From contig NC_135566.1 in the NCBI RefSeq assembly GCF_964340395.1, forward strand, positions 20,693,297 to 20,757,296: 64,000 bases of DNA. Reading direction: 5' to 3'. The position numbers and the translations under genes were made by a program. Source of the DNA: Glandiceps talaboti. Lineage: Eukaryota > Hemichordata > Enteropneusta > Spengelidae. Below are positions 13,893 to 24,014 of the stretch, piece by piece (the stretch's first letter is position 1; every line of letters starts with the position of its first letter). The notes under the pieces are model-generated. The model did no database searches. It was given only the letters and a program-made list of their open reading frames with translations, and was not told where the DNA came from.

Positions 13893-14173
13893 GTAAACAT
13901 AACCTTGTAGTTTTTTGTTGCAAGAAATGTATGTTGGCTTTAAAGGGAATACCATTCCTGGAAATAGATGTAACTTTCATAAACTTTGGGTTCTGGAGAG
14001 TCATTTCATGATTTTACAGCATATGAATTTTGCATGATTACCAAGAAACAGCAAATTGAAACTCTATTTCACCTCTACTGTTCTCACACTGGTCCAGCAT
14101 TGCGTCATGGGACCTAATATTATGTGTGAGATGAACACTGAATATTCATGACTCCTAAGTGGTTATTTATAGT

Positions 14174-14205
14174 TCTTAAAGTGGCACAAGCTGAGTTTAT
14201 AAGAT
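14174..14205 (+). mobile_element. Fragment: terminus of a TTAA-type MITE-like family
   Basis: The sequence ttaaagtggcacaagctgag, then tttataag, matches the left end of the element at 44143. The copy stops where the 48 bp array begins, so the rest is deleted or overwritten. Confidence 0.45.
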
Positions 14206-15889
14206 ACTGTATCTGTGTGTATCATTACTGTTACAGCTAGAAATAACAGTTTTTCTGTATCTGTGTATATCGTTACTGTTACAGCTAGAAATAACAGTTT
14301 TACTGTATCTGTGTATATCGTTACTGTTACAGCTAGAAATAACAGTTTTACTGTATCTGTGTATATCATTACTGTTACAGCTAGAAATAACAGTTTTACT
14401 GTATCTGTGTATACCATTACTGTTACAGCTAGAAATAACAGTTTTACTGTATCTGTGTATATCGTTACTGTTACAGCTAGAAATAACAGTTTTACTGTAT
14501 CTGTGTATATCATTACTGTTACAGCTAGAAATAACAGTTTTACTGTATCTGTTTATATCATTACTGTTACAGCTAGAAATAACAGTTTTACTGTATCTGT
14601 TTATATCATTACTGTTACAGCTAGAAATAACAGTTTTACTGTATCTGTGTATATCGTTACTGTTACAGCTAGAAATAACAGTTTTACTGTATCTGTTTAT
14701 ATCATTACTGTTACAGCTAGAAATAACAGTTTTACTGTATCTGTGTATATCGTTACTGTTACAGCTAGAAATAACAGTTTTACTGTATCTGTGTATATCA
14801 TTACTGTTACAGCTAGAAATAACAGTTTTACTGTATCTGTGTATATCATTACTGTTACAGCTAGAAATAACAGTTTTACTGTATCTGTGTATATCATTAC
14901 TGTTACAGCTAGAAATAACAGTTTTACTGTATCTGTGTATATCGTTACTGTTACAGCTAGAAATAACAGTTTTACTGTATCTGTTTATATCATTACTGTT
15001 ACAGCTACAAATAACAGTTTTACTGTATCTGTGTATATCATTACTGTTACAGCTAGAAATAACAGTTTTACTGTATCTGTGTATATCGTTACTGTTACAG
15101 CTAGAAATAACAGTTTACTGTATCTGTGTATATCGTTACTGTTACAGCTAGAAATAACAGTTTTACTGTATCTGTGTATATCATTACTGTTACAGCTAGA
15201 AATAACAGTTTTTCTGTATCTGTGTATACCATTACTGTTACAGCTAGAAATAACAGTTTTACTGTATCTGTGTATATCGTTACTGTTACAGCTAGAAATA
15301 ACAGTTTTACTGTATCTGTGTATATCATTACTGTTACAGCTAGAAATAACAGTTTTACTGTATCTGTGCTTATCATTACTGTTACAGCTAGAAATAACAG
15401 TTTTACTGTATCTGTGTATATCATTACTGTTACAGCTAGAAATAACAGTTTTACTGTATCTGTGTATATTGTTACTGTTACAGCTAGAAATAACAGTTTT
15501 ACTGTATCTGGGTATATCATTACTGTTACAGCTAGAAATAACAGTTTTACTGTATCTGTGTATATCATTACTGTTACAGCTAGAAATAACAGTTTTACTG
15601 TATCTGTATATTGTTACTGTTACAGCTAGAAATAACAGTTTTACTGTATCTGTGTATATTGTTACTGTTACAGCTAGAAATAACAGTTTTACTGTATCTG
15701 TGTATATCGTTACTGTTACAGCTAGAAATAACAGTTTTACTGTATCTGTGTATATCATTACTGTTACAGCTAGAAATAACAGTTTTACTGTATCTGTGTA
15801 TATCATTACTGTTACAGCTAGAAATAACAGTTTTACTGTATCTGTGTATATCGTTACTGTTACAGCTAGAAATAACAGTTTTACAATTA
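14206..15889 (+). repeat. Minisatellite, 48 bp unit, 35 copies, spanning the exon 6 splice acceptor
   Basis: The unit contains TTACTGTTACAG (3' splice site) followed by CTAGAAATAACAGTTTTAC (start of exon 6), then CTGTATCTGTGTATATCG. Copies of ttacag run from 14231 to 15860. There are 34 intervals of 48 bp with only two deletions: one base near 15115 and two near 15607. Because 48 is divisible by three, two of the three forward frames stay open, which creates long spurious ORFs on both strands. Confidence 0.97.
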
Positions 15890-15970
15890 CAAGATGAAAA
15901 GAAGATGAATACAAATCAAGTTAGTGCAATCATGAAAGAAAACCAAAAATTACAAGAGAAAGATAAGATG
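15866..15970 (+). CDS. Host gene exon 6: coiled coil, acceptor embedded in a 48 bp minisatellite
   Basis: Acceptor GTTACTGTTACAG, donor ATG|GTAAGA, 105 bp, 35 codons, phase 0 to 0. The peptide LEITVLQLQDEKKM continues the heptads of exon 5 (EKLAE|LEITVL) and ends ENQKLQEKDKM. The first 19 bases (CTAGAAATAACAGTTTTAC) and the acceptor itself are also the repeat unit of the array just upstream. Five further copies, with AG ends at 15817, 15769, 15721, 15673 and 15625, are in frame with the exon, so its true 5' boundary may vary. Confidence 0.78.
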
Positions 15971-15993
15971 GTAAGAAAGTATATAACATTATG

Positions 15994-16033
<40 letters not shown>
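15994..16033. repeat. (GT)n microsatellite
   Basis: About 19 GT dinucleotides just after the exon 6 donor. Confidence 0.95.
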
Positions 16034-16037
<4 letters not shown>

Positions 16038-16076
16038 GAGATTCACATGCATAAAGCGATGCCTAGATGTGTACAT

Positions 16077-17213
16077 GTACCTAGAAATCATATGTAACTA
16101 GTATCTATTGTTAGATGTAAAATTAGGTGTGTGGGTACCTAGTATCTGTTGTAATAGGTGTAAAATTAGGTGTGTGGGTACCTAGTATCTGTTGTAATAG
16201 GTGTAAAATTAGGTGTGTGGGTACCTAGTATCTGTTGTAATAGGTGTAAAATTAGGTGTGTGGGTACCTAGTATCTGTTGTAATAGGTGTAAAATTAGGT
16301 GTGGGGGTACCTAGTATCTGTTGTAATAGGTGTAAAATTAGGTGTGTGGGTACCTAGTATCTGTTGTAATAGGTGTAAAATTAGGTGTGGGGGTACCTAG
16401 TATCTGTTGTAATAGGTGTAAAATTAGGTGTGTGGGTACCTAGTATCTGTTGTAATAGGTGTAAAATTAGGTGTGGGGGTACCTAGTATCTGTTGTAATA
16501 GGTGTAAAATTAGGTGTGTGGGTACCTAGTATCTGTTGTAATAGGTGTAAAATTAGGTGTGGGGGTACCTAGTATCTGTTGTAATAGGTGTAAAATTAGG
16601 TGTGTGGGTACCTAGTATCTGTTGTAATAGGTGTAAAATTAGGTGTGTGGGTACCTAGTATCTGTTGTAATAGGTGTAAAATTAGGTGTGTGGGTACCTA
16701 GTATCTGTTGTTAGGTGTAAAATTAGGTATGTGGGTACCTAGTATCTGTTGTAATAGGTGTAAAATTAGGTGTGGGGGTACCTAGTATCTGTTGTAATAG
16801 GTGTAAAATTAGGTGTGTGGGTACCTAGTATCTGTTGTTAGGTGTAAAATTAGGTGTGTGGGTACCTAGTATCTGTTGTAATAGGTGTAAAATTAGGTGT
16901 GTGGGTACCTAGTATCTGTTGTAATAGGTGTAAAATTAGGTGTGGGGGTACCTAGTATCTGTTGTAATAGGTGTAAAATTAGGTGTGTGGGTACCTAGTA
17001 TCTGTTGTAATAGGTGTAAAATTAGGTGTGTGGGTACCTAGTATCTGTTGTAATAGGTGTAAAATTAGGTGTGGGGGTACCTAGTATCTGTTGTTAGGTG
17101 TAAAATTAGGTGTGTGGGTACCTAGTATCTGTTGTAATAGGTGTAAAATTAGGTGTGTGGGTACCTAGTATCTGTTGTAATAGGTGTAAAATTAGGTGTG
17201 GGGGTACCTACTA
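16077..17213. repeat. Minisatellite, 43 bp unit, about 26 copies
   Basis: The unit includes GGTACCTAGTATCTGTTG and TAATAGGTGTAAAATTAG. The main variants are gtgtggg/gtggggg and loss of a four-base TAAT word. It lies in intron 6. Confidence 0.96.
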
Positions 17214-17511
17214 ATTAGAAATCTTGGTATCTGAAATAGCATTTGACCTCATAATAGAAGGTCAATTTGAAAATAGAACAACTAAAGTTGAACATTCATT
17301 CAGAAACCAAAATTGAGTTTTAATACGTGTACTATATGGTAATGCATGTCAAAGTAGCAAGTGGATTGGAGAGATCATGATGTCAACCAACAAAATCAAA
17401 TTATTAGACTAAGTGTTTATATAATATCTCTTCTGCTTGTGGTTGTGAGAATTAATCACAAAATGATTTTATCAGCAATAAATTACAAACTCTGTGTACT
17501 TTATCTTACAG
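17214..17511. other. Intron 6, right end
   Basis: A+T-rich unique sequence leading to the exon 7 acceptor. No further feature is seen. Confidence 0.4.
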
Positions 17512-17617
17512 CTCATTGTTTTACAAAAGACAATGTCAACTTTAGAAGAGAACTTCCGCAAACAACAATCTCAGATGAAAAAGAATATGGACCTTAAAAC
17601 TAACGAAGGATCAAGAG
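17512..17617 (+). CDS. Host gene exon 7: coiled coil
   Basis: Acceptor TTATCTTACAG, donor AGAG|GTAAGT (strong), 106 bp, phase 0 to 1. The peptide starts LIVLQKTMSTLEENFRKQQ and ends TNEGSR. It continues the coiled coil, then breaks at a short Gly/Ser/Asn stretch. Confidence 0.82.
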
Positions 17618-18209
17618 GTAAGTGTTGTCTGTAATGATATTTGCTAGTATAGGAAATTATATTCTTTGCCATGTTTTATATATCAGTGGATTTCCAAGAA
17701 GCAAGCCACAGTCATCTGGTGCAATATCAAGTTTTAACCCTTAAGATGCCATAGACTTTCCATGCAAATGACCCCCTAGGCCAAGGACTTTTTTAGGTTG
17801 CACACACAGAGTTGTGCACAATGTTTTGATAGTGATCATTTTACACCAAAACAGGTGGGATATGGTCTCATCTACAAGTATATCTATAATTATGAAATAT
17901 TGAATTTTAATTTACATGTATGTATGGTCAGTAACTTGACCAAGGAATTGGGGAAAATTGGTATAAAACACACGTTTTTGGTCAAAAAAAGCATGCGAAA
18001 TTTATTTTTTTTATAAATACAAGGGTTACAATTGGAAATTAGCTGTAGCAATTAATAGACAGATAGTATGGGTGTTGAGTAAAATATTTATAATGAAATC
18101 AATGAGTACTGTCCATCGATGTTTACAGTAAATACAAACAAATTTGCATATATCATATAATATTATATACAAATACTGTATACATATAAGTCTACAGATA
18201 GCATCATAA
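17618..18209. other. Intron 7, left part
   Basis: A+T-rich non-coding sequence. No element is recognised. Confidence 0.4.
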
Positions 18210-18479
18210 CGATATGCCTCACGGACGATTATATCCAACACTTCATCTGTTAACAAAAATCTGACGAAAGACAACGATGTAGATTCTGCCGTAACGTCTT
18301 CATCAGTTCATGTAAACCAACCTAGGAGTAACCGTACGGCATTGGCATCTGTGGTTTGTCATTGGCAGGATCGCGCGATCACGGGACCAGCCATTGACGA
18401 CGTCAGTCCAAAAGTCAAAGTTATCGAAGGGTTTTCGATACGTTCTAGGAGGACAAAAGTTACTCCCTCAAAAACGTAA
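18210..18479 (+). other. CpG-rich open stretch inside intron 7 (89 codons, no ATG needed)
   Basis: A frame open from just after TAA at 18207 to TAA at 18477, in a patch with many CpGs unlike the flanks. It contains the perfect palindrome GATCGCGCGATC and a CRE-like GACGTCA. The encoded peptide (part: NRTALASVVCHWQDRAITGP) is not recognised. It could be an exon fragment of another transcript, a retro-copy or an intronic regulatory island. Confidence 0.35.
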
Positions 18480-18580
18480 AATTCTTCATCATCATCATCA
18501 TCATCGCCACCACTGTCTAGAAATTGTCGCTCTCCTGTTTAATGTTTTTATTAGCTTTACACTTTCACAGTTTAACTTGC

Positions 18581-20571
18581 ACACAAGTTTACCTATCTAT
18601 AGAGCTATGCACACAAGTTTACCTATCTATAGAGCTATGCACACAAGTTTACCTATCTATAGAGCTATGCACACAAGTTTTCCTATCTATATAGAGCTAT
18701 GCACACAAGTTTACCTATCTATAGAGCTATGCACACAAGTTTACCTATCTATAGAGCTATGCATACAAGTTTACCTATCTATAGAGCTATGCACACAAGT
18801 TTACCTATCTATAGAGCTATACACACAGTTTACCTATCTATAGAGCTATGCACACAAGTTTACCTATCTATAGAGCTATGCACACAAGTTTACCTATCTA
18901 TAGAGCTATGCATACAAGTTTACCTATCTATAGAGCTATGCACACAAGTTTACCTATCTATAGAGCTATGCACACAAGTTTACCTATCTATAGAGCTATG
19001 CACACAAGTTTACCTATCTATAGAGCTATGCATACAAGTTTAACTATCTATAGAGCTATGCATACAAGTTTACCTATCTATAGAGCTATGCACACAAGTT
19101 TACCTATCTATAGAGCTATGCATACAAGTTTAACTATCTATAGAGCTATGCATACAAGTTTACCTATCTATAGAGCTATGCACACAAGTTTACCTATCTA
19201 TAGAGCTATGCATACAAGTTTACCTATCTATAGAGCTATGCACACAAGTTTACCTATCTATAGAGCTATGCACACAAGTTTACCTATCTATAGAGCTATG
19301 CACACAAGTTTACCTATCTATAGAGCTATGCACACAAGTTTAACTATCTATAGAGCTATGCATACAAGTTTACCTATCTATAGAGCTATGCACACAAGTT
19401 TACCTATCTATAGAGCTATGCACACAAGTTTACCTATCTATAGAGCTATGCACACAAGTTTACCTATCTATAGAGCTATGCACACAAGTTTACCTATCTA
19501 TATAGAGATATGCACACAAGTTTACCTATCTATAGAGCTATGCATACAAGTTTACCTATCTATAGAGCTGTGCACACAAGTTTACCTATCTATAGAGCTA
19601 TACACACAGTTTACCTATCTATAGAGCTATGCACACAAGTTTACCTATCTATAGAGCTATGCACACAAGTTTACCTATCTATAGAGCTATGCACACAAGT
19701 TTACCTATCTATAGAGCTATGCACACAAGTTTACCTATCTATAGAGCTATGCACACAAGTTTACCTATCTATAGAGCTATGCACACAAGTTTACCTATCT
19801 ATAGAGCTATGCACACAAGTTTACCTATCTATAGAGCTATGCATACAGTTTACCTATCTATAGAGCTATGCATACAGTTTACCTATCTATAGAGCTATGC
19901 ACACAAGTTTACCTATCTATAGAGCTATGCACACAAGTTTACCTATCTATAGAGCTATGCACACAAGTTTACCTATCTATATAGAGATATGCACACACGT
20001 TTACCTATCTATAGAGCTATGCATACAAGTTTACCTATCTATAGAGCTATGCACACAAGTTTACCTATCTATAGAGCTATGCACACAAGTTTACCTATCT
20101 ATAGAGCTATGCACACAAGTTTACCTATCTATAGAGCTATGCACACAAGTTTACCTATCTATAGAGCTATGCATACAGTTTAACTATCTATAGAGCTATG
20201 CATACAAGTTTACCTATCTATAGAGCTATGCACACAAGTTTACCTATCTATAGAGCTATGCACACAAGTTTAACTATCTATAGAGCTATGCACACAAGTT
20301 TACCTATCTATAGAGCTATGCATACAGTTTACCTATCTATAGAGCTATGCATACAGTTTACCTATCTATAGAGCTATGCACACAAGTTTACCTATCTATA
20401 GAGCTATGCATACAAGTTTACCTATCTATAGAGCTATACACACAGTTTACCTATCTATAGAGCTATGCATACAAGTTTACTATCTATAGAGCTATGCACA
20501 CAAGTTTACTATCTATAGAGCTATGCATACAAGTTTACCTATCTATAGAGCTATACACACAGTTTACCTAT
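18581..20571. repeat. Minisatellite, 30 bp unit, about 66 copies
   Basis: The unit is CTATGCACACAAGTTTACCT followed by ATCTATAGAG. Variants are cacaca/cataca, ttacc/ttaac and single-base deletions in acaAgttt. The ORFs reading MHTSLPIYRA repeats are artefacts of the 30 bp period. It occupies most of intron 7. Confidence 0.97.
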
Positions 20572-20752
20572 CGTGTATCAATATACATGTCTATTGGGAT
20601 GTCCTCCATGATATTTCATTACATGTAAAGTAAGTGTAACAAGATTCATGATTCCATAAAATGCATGTTACAGCTACTGAAAGGAAACTAATTAAAACAT
20701 AGTTTGTTGAAATGTATCTGACAATACAAATTGTTACTTTATGTCTGTATAG

Positions 20753-20870
20753 ATGTGTTGCCATTAGCTGTAGCTGATCTGAAGGCACAGTTAGAACAAA
20801 CAACTCATGAAGTACAAGCCAAGGAAAGACAAATCCAAAAACTACATCAAGAACTCAAACTGTCACAAAG
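20753..20870 (+). CDS. Host gene exon 8: coiled coil
   Basis: Acceptor TCTGTATAG, donor AAAG|GTATTG, 118 bp, phase 1 to 2. The peptide starts DVLPLAVADLKAQLEQTTHE and ends KLHQELKLSQ, with regular heptads. The full-length DIRS element sits in the following intron. Confidence 0.83.
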
Positions 20871-20985
20871 GTATTGTTGTGATGCTTTGTGAAATTAGTC
20901 GCAAAGAGGTGACATGAAGAAAAAATATTTCAATGACTGAACAATAAGGACTGCCCTGCCAAACCTATGTTCTTTGATGAGAATA

Positions 20986-21205
20986 TATAGTGTCACATAC
21001 TTGACTTACAGTGTCACATACTTGACTTGCATACAGTGTCACATACTTGACTTACAGTGTCACATACTTGACTTACACACAGTGTCACATACTTGACTTA
21101 CAGTGTCACATACTTGACTTGCATACAGTGTCACATACTTGACTTATATACAGTGTCACATACTTGACTTATATACAGTGTCACATATTTGACATACATA
21201 CAGAG
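20986..21205. repeat. Minisatellite, 21-25 bp unit, about 9-10 copies
   Basis: The word CAGTGTCACATACTTGACTT recurs with or without a four-base spacer (acac/gcat/atat). It ends 70 bp before the DIRS element. Confidence 0.93.
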
Positions 21206-21275
21206 TTTTTGTCTTCAGAGGGAAAGAATAAATTGGAATAAGATAAAATATTGTATGTAGGCAGTAAAATAGAAG

Positions 21276-21424
21276 TTCTGTTTCCGGAAAGATACTCACC
21301 TAAATATTCTTACAATAGGATTTGCTTGCAATTCCCGATGCTTTTCCAATAAAAACTTTATTAATCTACCTCCTCCTACAATTACTGCCCTCAACGTTGG
21401 AAGACCAGTTGCTTTTTTTGGAAC
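21276..21424 (+). repeat. DIRS left inverted terminal repeat
   Basis: Starts TTCTGTTTCCGGAAAGATAC. From GATACTCACC to GGAAGACCAGTTGC it is the reverse complement of the right repeat with almost no mismatch. It diverges near 21415-21424. Confidence 0.93.
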
Positions 21425-21683
21425 ACAGTGTGAAACACGTAGTGTTATCTAGTGTACCAGAAACCCGGTGTTTTTCCCCTGCTGATCAGTGAATTTTTGT
21501 GGTTTGCGGTTTTGTTGACAATATATTGTCTAGCAACCTTTTTGTAAATCTGTTCGCTGATTTTTCTTCACTTTTTCTGTGAAGATTTTCGTTTTCTAGA
21601 TCGTGGTAGTGTGGGCGGTTTTATTACCCGCCTTTCGTATATACCGTTTATTGATACATTGTTTTTTATTTCTCCCTATCATC

Positions 21684-24014
21684 ATGCCTAAGGGTAAGAA
21701 GAAAGGGGATTGCGGTCATTCTATGGCAAATCGGGATGACCATTCTGTCTGCCGGAATTGTCGGCAGTGTTCTAGCGATGCTCCGTGCACTGTGTGTATG
21801 TCGTGGGACCCGCTATTGTGGGCCGAGCTCGGTTCGAGCGTTGATCACGGCAAAGGTAAGGAGACGCGTCGCAAAGGTAGGTCCATTTTGTCTAGTACTT
21901 CGCCAGCCGGTGCAGGCCATGCTATGTCTTCCCTTTCAGATTCAACAACAGGTAAGACTGCACCGACTGGGCAAAACCGTCCTTTTCAGGGCGAAACTAG
22001 TACCTCTACGTCAACTGGGGTGAATGGCGGTTCGTTAACTCAGCACCTTCACAACCAGTCTGATCGTAACGACTCTCCGTTAATAGGCAATCGTAAGTCT
22101 GACACTGGTTCAACGCGATCTGCCTGTGTCGGTAGTCAAGGTAACGGTACTGAACCGGCTCCCTGTTTGTCTACCAGTCTAGGTAGTGGCTCCAATGTTA
22201 TGAGAACGGAGACTTTTCGAGAGCCATTGTTAGGTAATACGCCAAGTAATACTACTAATAATGCTGTATTACCAATGCCTGGCGATGAACGAGTGTCTGT
22301 GCGTCTTTCACCGCGACATCGTTCAGTTTTACGTTCACGTTCTCCGTCCCCGTGTAGGCGGAGGAGACGTGAGAGTCATGATAGTACGGTCTCGTCATCT
22401 TCTCATTCGGATTACAGTCCTCGTCGCTATAAAAGCAGGCGAGGTAGGTCTCTCTCTCGACATAAGAAATCAGGTCGAGGTCAGAGGTCACACAAACGAA
22501 AGCATTATCGTTCTTCCAGTTCCGAGTCACCCAGTTCTAGGTCGTCTTATTATAGACGTTCTAAACGGTATAGGCGTCGACATTCATCATCGACATCACC
22601 GTCGGGTGACAGAAGGCGTTACCGACGTCACTATGACCATGAACGACGCATTGATTTGGATCGTCGACATGCTTACTATGACGAGAGCCGGCATGGTGTA
22701 GAGCGCCACCAACGGCCAGAACCGGCAAGTCGTTCAGCTTATCATCAGCCTGCTTCTATTGATACAGAAGTCATTAGACAGGCAGTTTTAGAGGCTGTAG
22801 CGGCTCTCCACCCAGAATTAACACGTGCGGGGGCACCCACATCTGATATGAGCACAGGGGGTGCCACTCCTTTAAGTTCTCAACGTGTTTCTCACAGGGA
22901 GAGGATGACTGATCCTGATGCTATTTCAGTTGCAGCATCTCATAGCAAGGATTTTGGGGAATCCTCAGGGGAGGAAGAGAGGTCAAGAGATCACAGTCCA
23001 ACAATCTCTCGAGCCTCTTCCCCATGTAGGGAAGAAGAACCAGTGTTTGCATACAAGGATTGTATTCAATGGGTTTACTCACACTTCCCAGCTGAGTGCA
23101 CCCCTCCTAATTTGGTTCTTCCTCCTTTGTCTGAAACTGGTGCTGCCTTACGGGCTAGCAATCCCAAAGACCAGTCAACCCCCTTGTCATTGCCTTATTC
23201 ATCCCTGGTTCAGCCTCTTCATGATAAGATTTACCAGGAAGTGGTCGGCAGTGGAAAGGACCATACAGCCTTACGAGCTGGGGCCTATCCATGGTTTCGT
23301 TATGGGGGTAAGGCATACCGCACTCATTCATCACAACCAGCATGTTCACACCCCCCACTGGATGGTGATGTGGACGCAGTGGATCAGGATCCATCATCGT
23401 TCAGAGCTGTCTATATAGACAAAGCTCACATTAAAAAGTTGGGTGATTCGGCACATCAACAACTTTGTGTAACGTCAACACTGAACTGGTTCCTAGCTGT
23501 TCTATTCAAAGAACTTCAGGCTGTAAATCTCAATAGTCCTAAAGTATCTCGAATTATTGAGATTGTGGATAAGGGTTTGTCTCATATAGCAGAGTCTGCT
23601 TGCAGAGAGTATACAACTCTCCAATTAATGGAGAGGGATGCCTTTTTGAAACGCAAATCTGTTTCATTGTCTTCCGAGTTGAAACAGGAAGCTCGTTTAG
23701 CTCCTATTGCCACAACCAGTCTGTTTGATGGTCGTCTCACTGCGCTAGCAGCACGTGCCAGTGAGGCTAAACAGCGAGAACGCCTACTATGGGATAAACC
23801 TCCTACACCCCGTGTACAACAGCCTAGGGCAAAACAAGCTGGCAATCGACCAGTGCCCGTTGGACGAGGCAAGCAACCCAGTGTTCCTTACAAGTCCAAG
23901 ACTTTTAATAGGGGTAGGGGACGAGGTAATGTGTCTAAGCCTAAGACTGACAACATGCCCAGACCGTTCTCGGATTCTGCAGGTAGGGGGTCAGGGAGTG
24001 CTCAGCGCTCCTGA
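21684..24014 (+). CDS. DIRS gag-like ORF1, 776 aa, with Cys/His cluster and SR-rich domain
   Basis: The start chosen is the ATG at 21684 (MPKGKKKG), because the frame's upstream extension to 21603 has no ATG. The N-terminus has a Cys/His cluster (CGHSM, then CRNCRQC and CTVC) that probably binds zinc. Residues about 200-330 are dominated by Arg-Ser dipeptides (for example RSRSPSPCRRRRR), like an SR domain. The C-terminal half (YPWFRYGGKAYR, LCVTSTLNWF, EYTTLQLMERDAF) has the helical look of DIRS gag proteins. It ends at TGA 24012-24014. The role would be nucleoprotein assembly, inferred from position. The RT frame overlaps its end, and the recombinase frame continues in the same phase beyond its stop. 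Confidence 0.85.
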   Translation: MPKGKKKGDCGHSMANRDDHSVCRNCRQCSSDAPCTVCMSWDPLLWAELGSSVDHGKGKETRRKGRSILSSTSPAGAGHAMSSLSDSTTGKTAPTGQNRPFQGETSTSTSTGVNGGSLTQHLHNQSDRNDSPLIGNRKSDTGSTRSACVGSQGNGTEPAPCLSTSLGSGSNVMRTETFREPLLGNTPSNTTNNAVLPMPGDERVSVRLSPRHRSVLRSRSPSPCRRRRRESHDSTVSSSSHSDYSPRRYKSRRGRSLSRHKKSGRGQRSHKRKHYRSSSSESPSSRSSYYRRSKRYRRRHSSSTSPSGDRRRYRRHYDHERRIDLDRRHAYYDESRHGVERHQRPEPASRSAYHQPASIDTEVIRQAVLEAVAALHPELTRAGAPTSDMSTGGATPLSSQRVSHRERMTDPDAISVAASHSKDFGESSGEEERSRDHSPTISRASSPCREEEPVFAYKDCIQWVYSHFPAECTPPNLVLPPLSETGAALRASNPKDQSTPLSLPYSSLVQPLHDKIYQEVVGSGKDHTALRAGAYPWFRYGGKAYRTHSSQPACSHPPLDGDVDAVDQDPSSFRAVYIDKAHIKKLGDSAHQQLCVTSTLNWFLAVLFKELQAVNLNSPKVSRIIEIVDKGLSHIAESACREYTTLQLMERDAFLKRKSVSLSSELKQEARLAPIATTSLFDGRLTALAARASEAKQRERLLWDKPPTPRVQQPRAKQAGNRPVPVGRGKQPSVPYKSKTFNRGRGRGNVSKPKTDNMPRPFSDSAGRGSGSAQRS

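Noticed and set aside
14215-15914. Long ORFs of up to 560 codons on both strands in the 48 bp array
   Set aside because: The period is a multiple of three, so open frames follow automatically. There is no unique coding flank except exon 6.
18394-20193. MHTSLPIYRA-repeat ORFs
   Set aside because: Artefact of the 30 bp minisatellite. All three frame readings of the same unit occur side by side.
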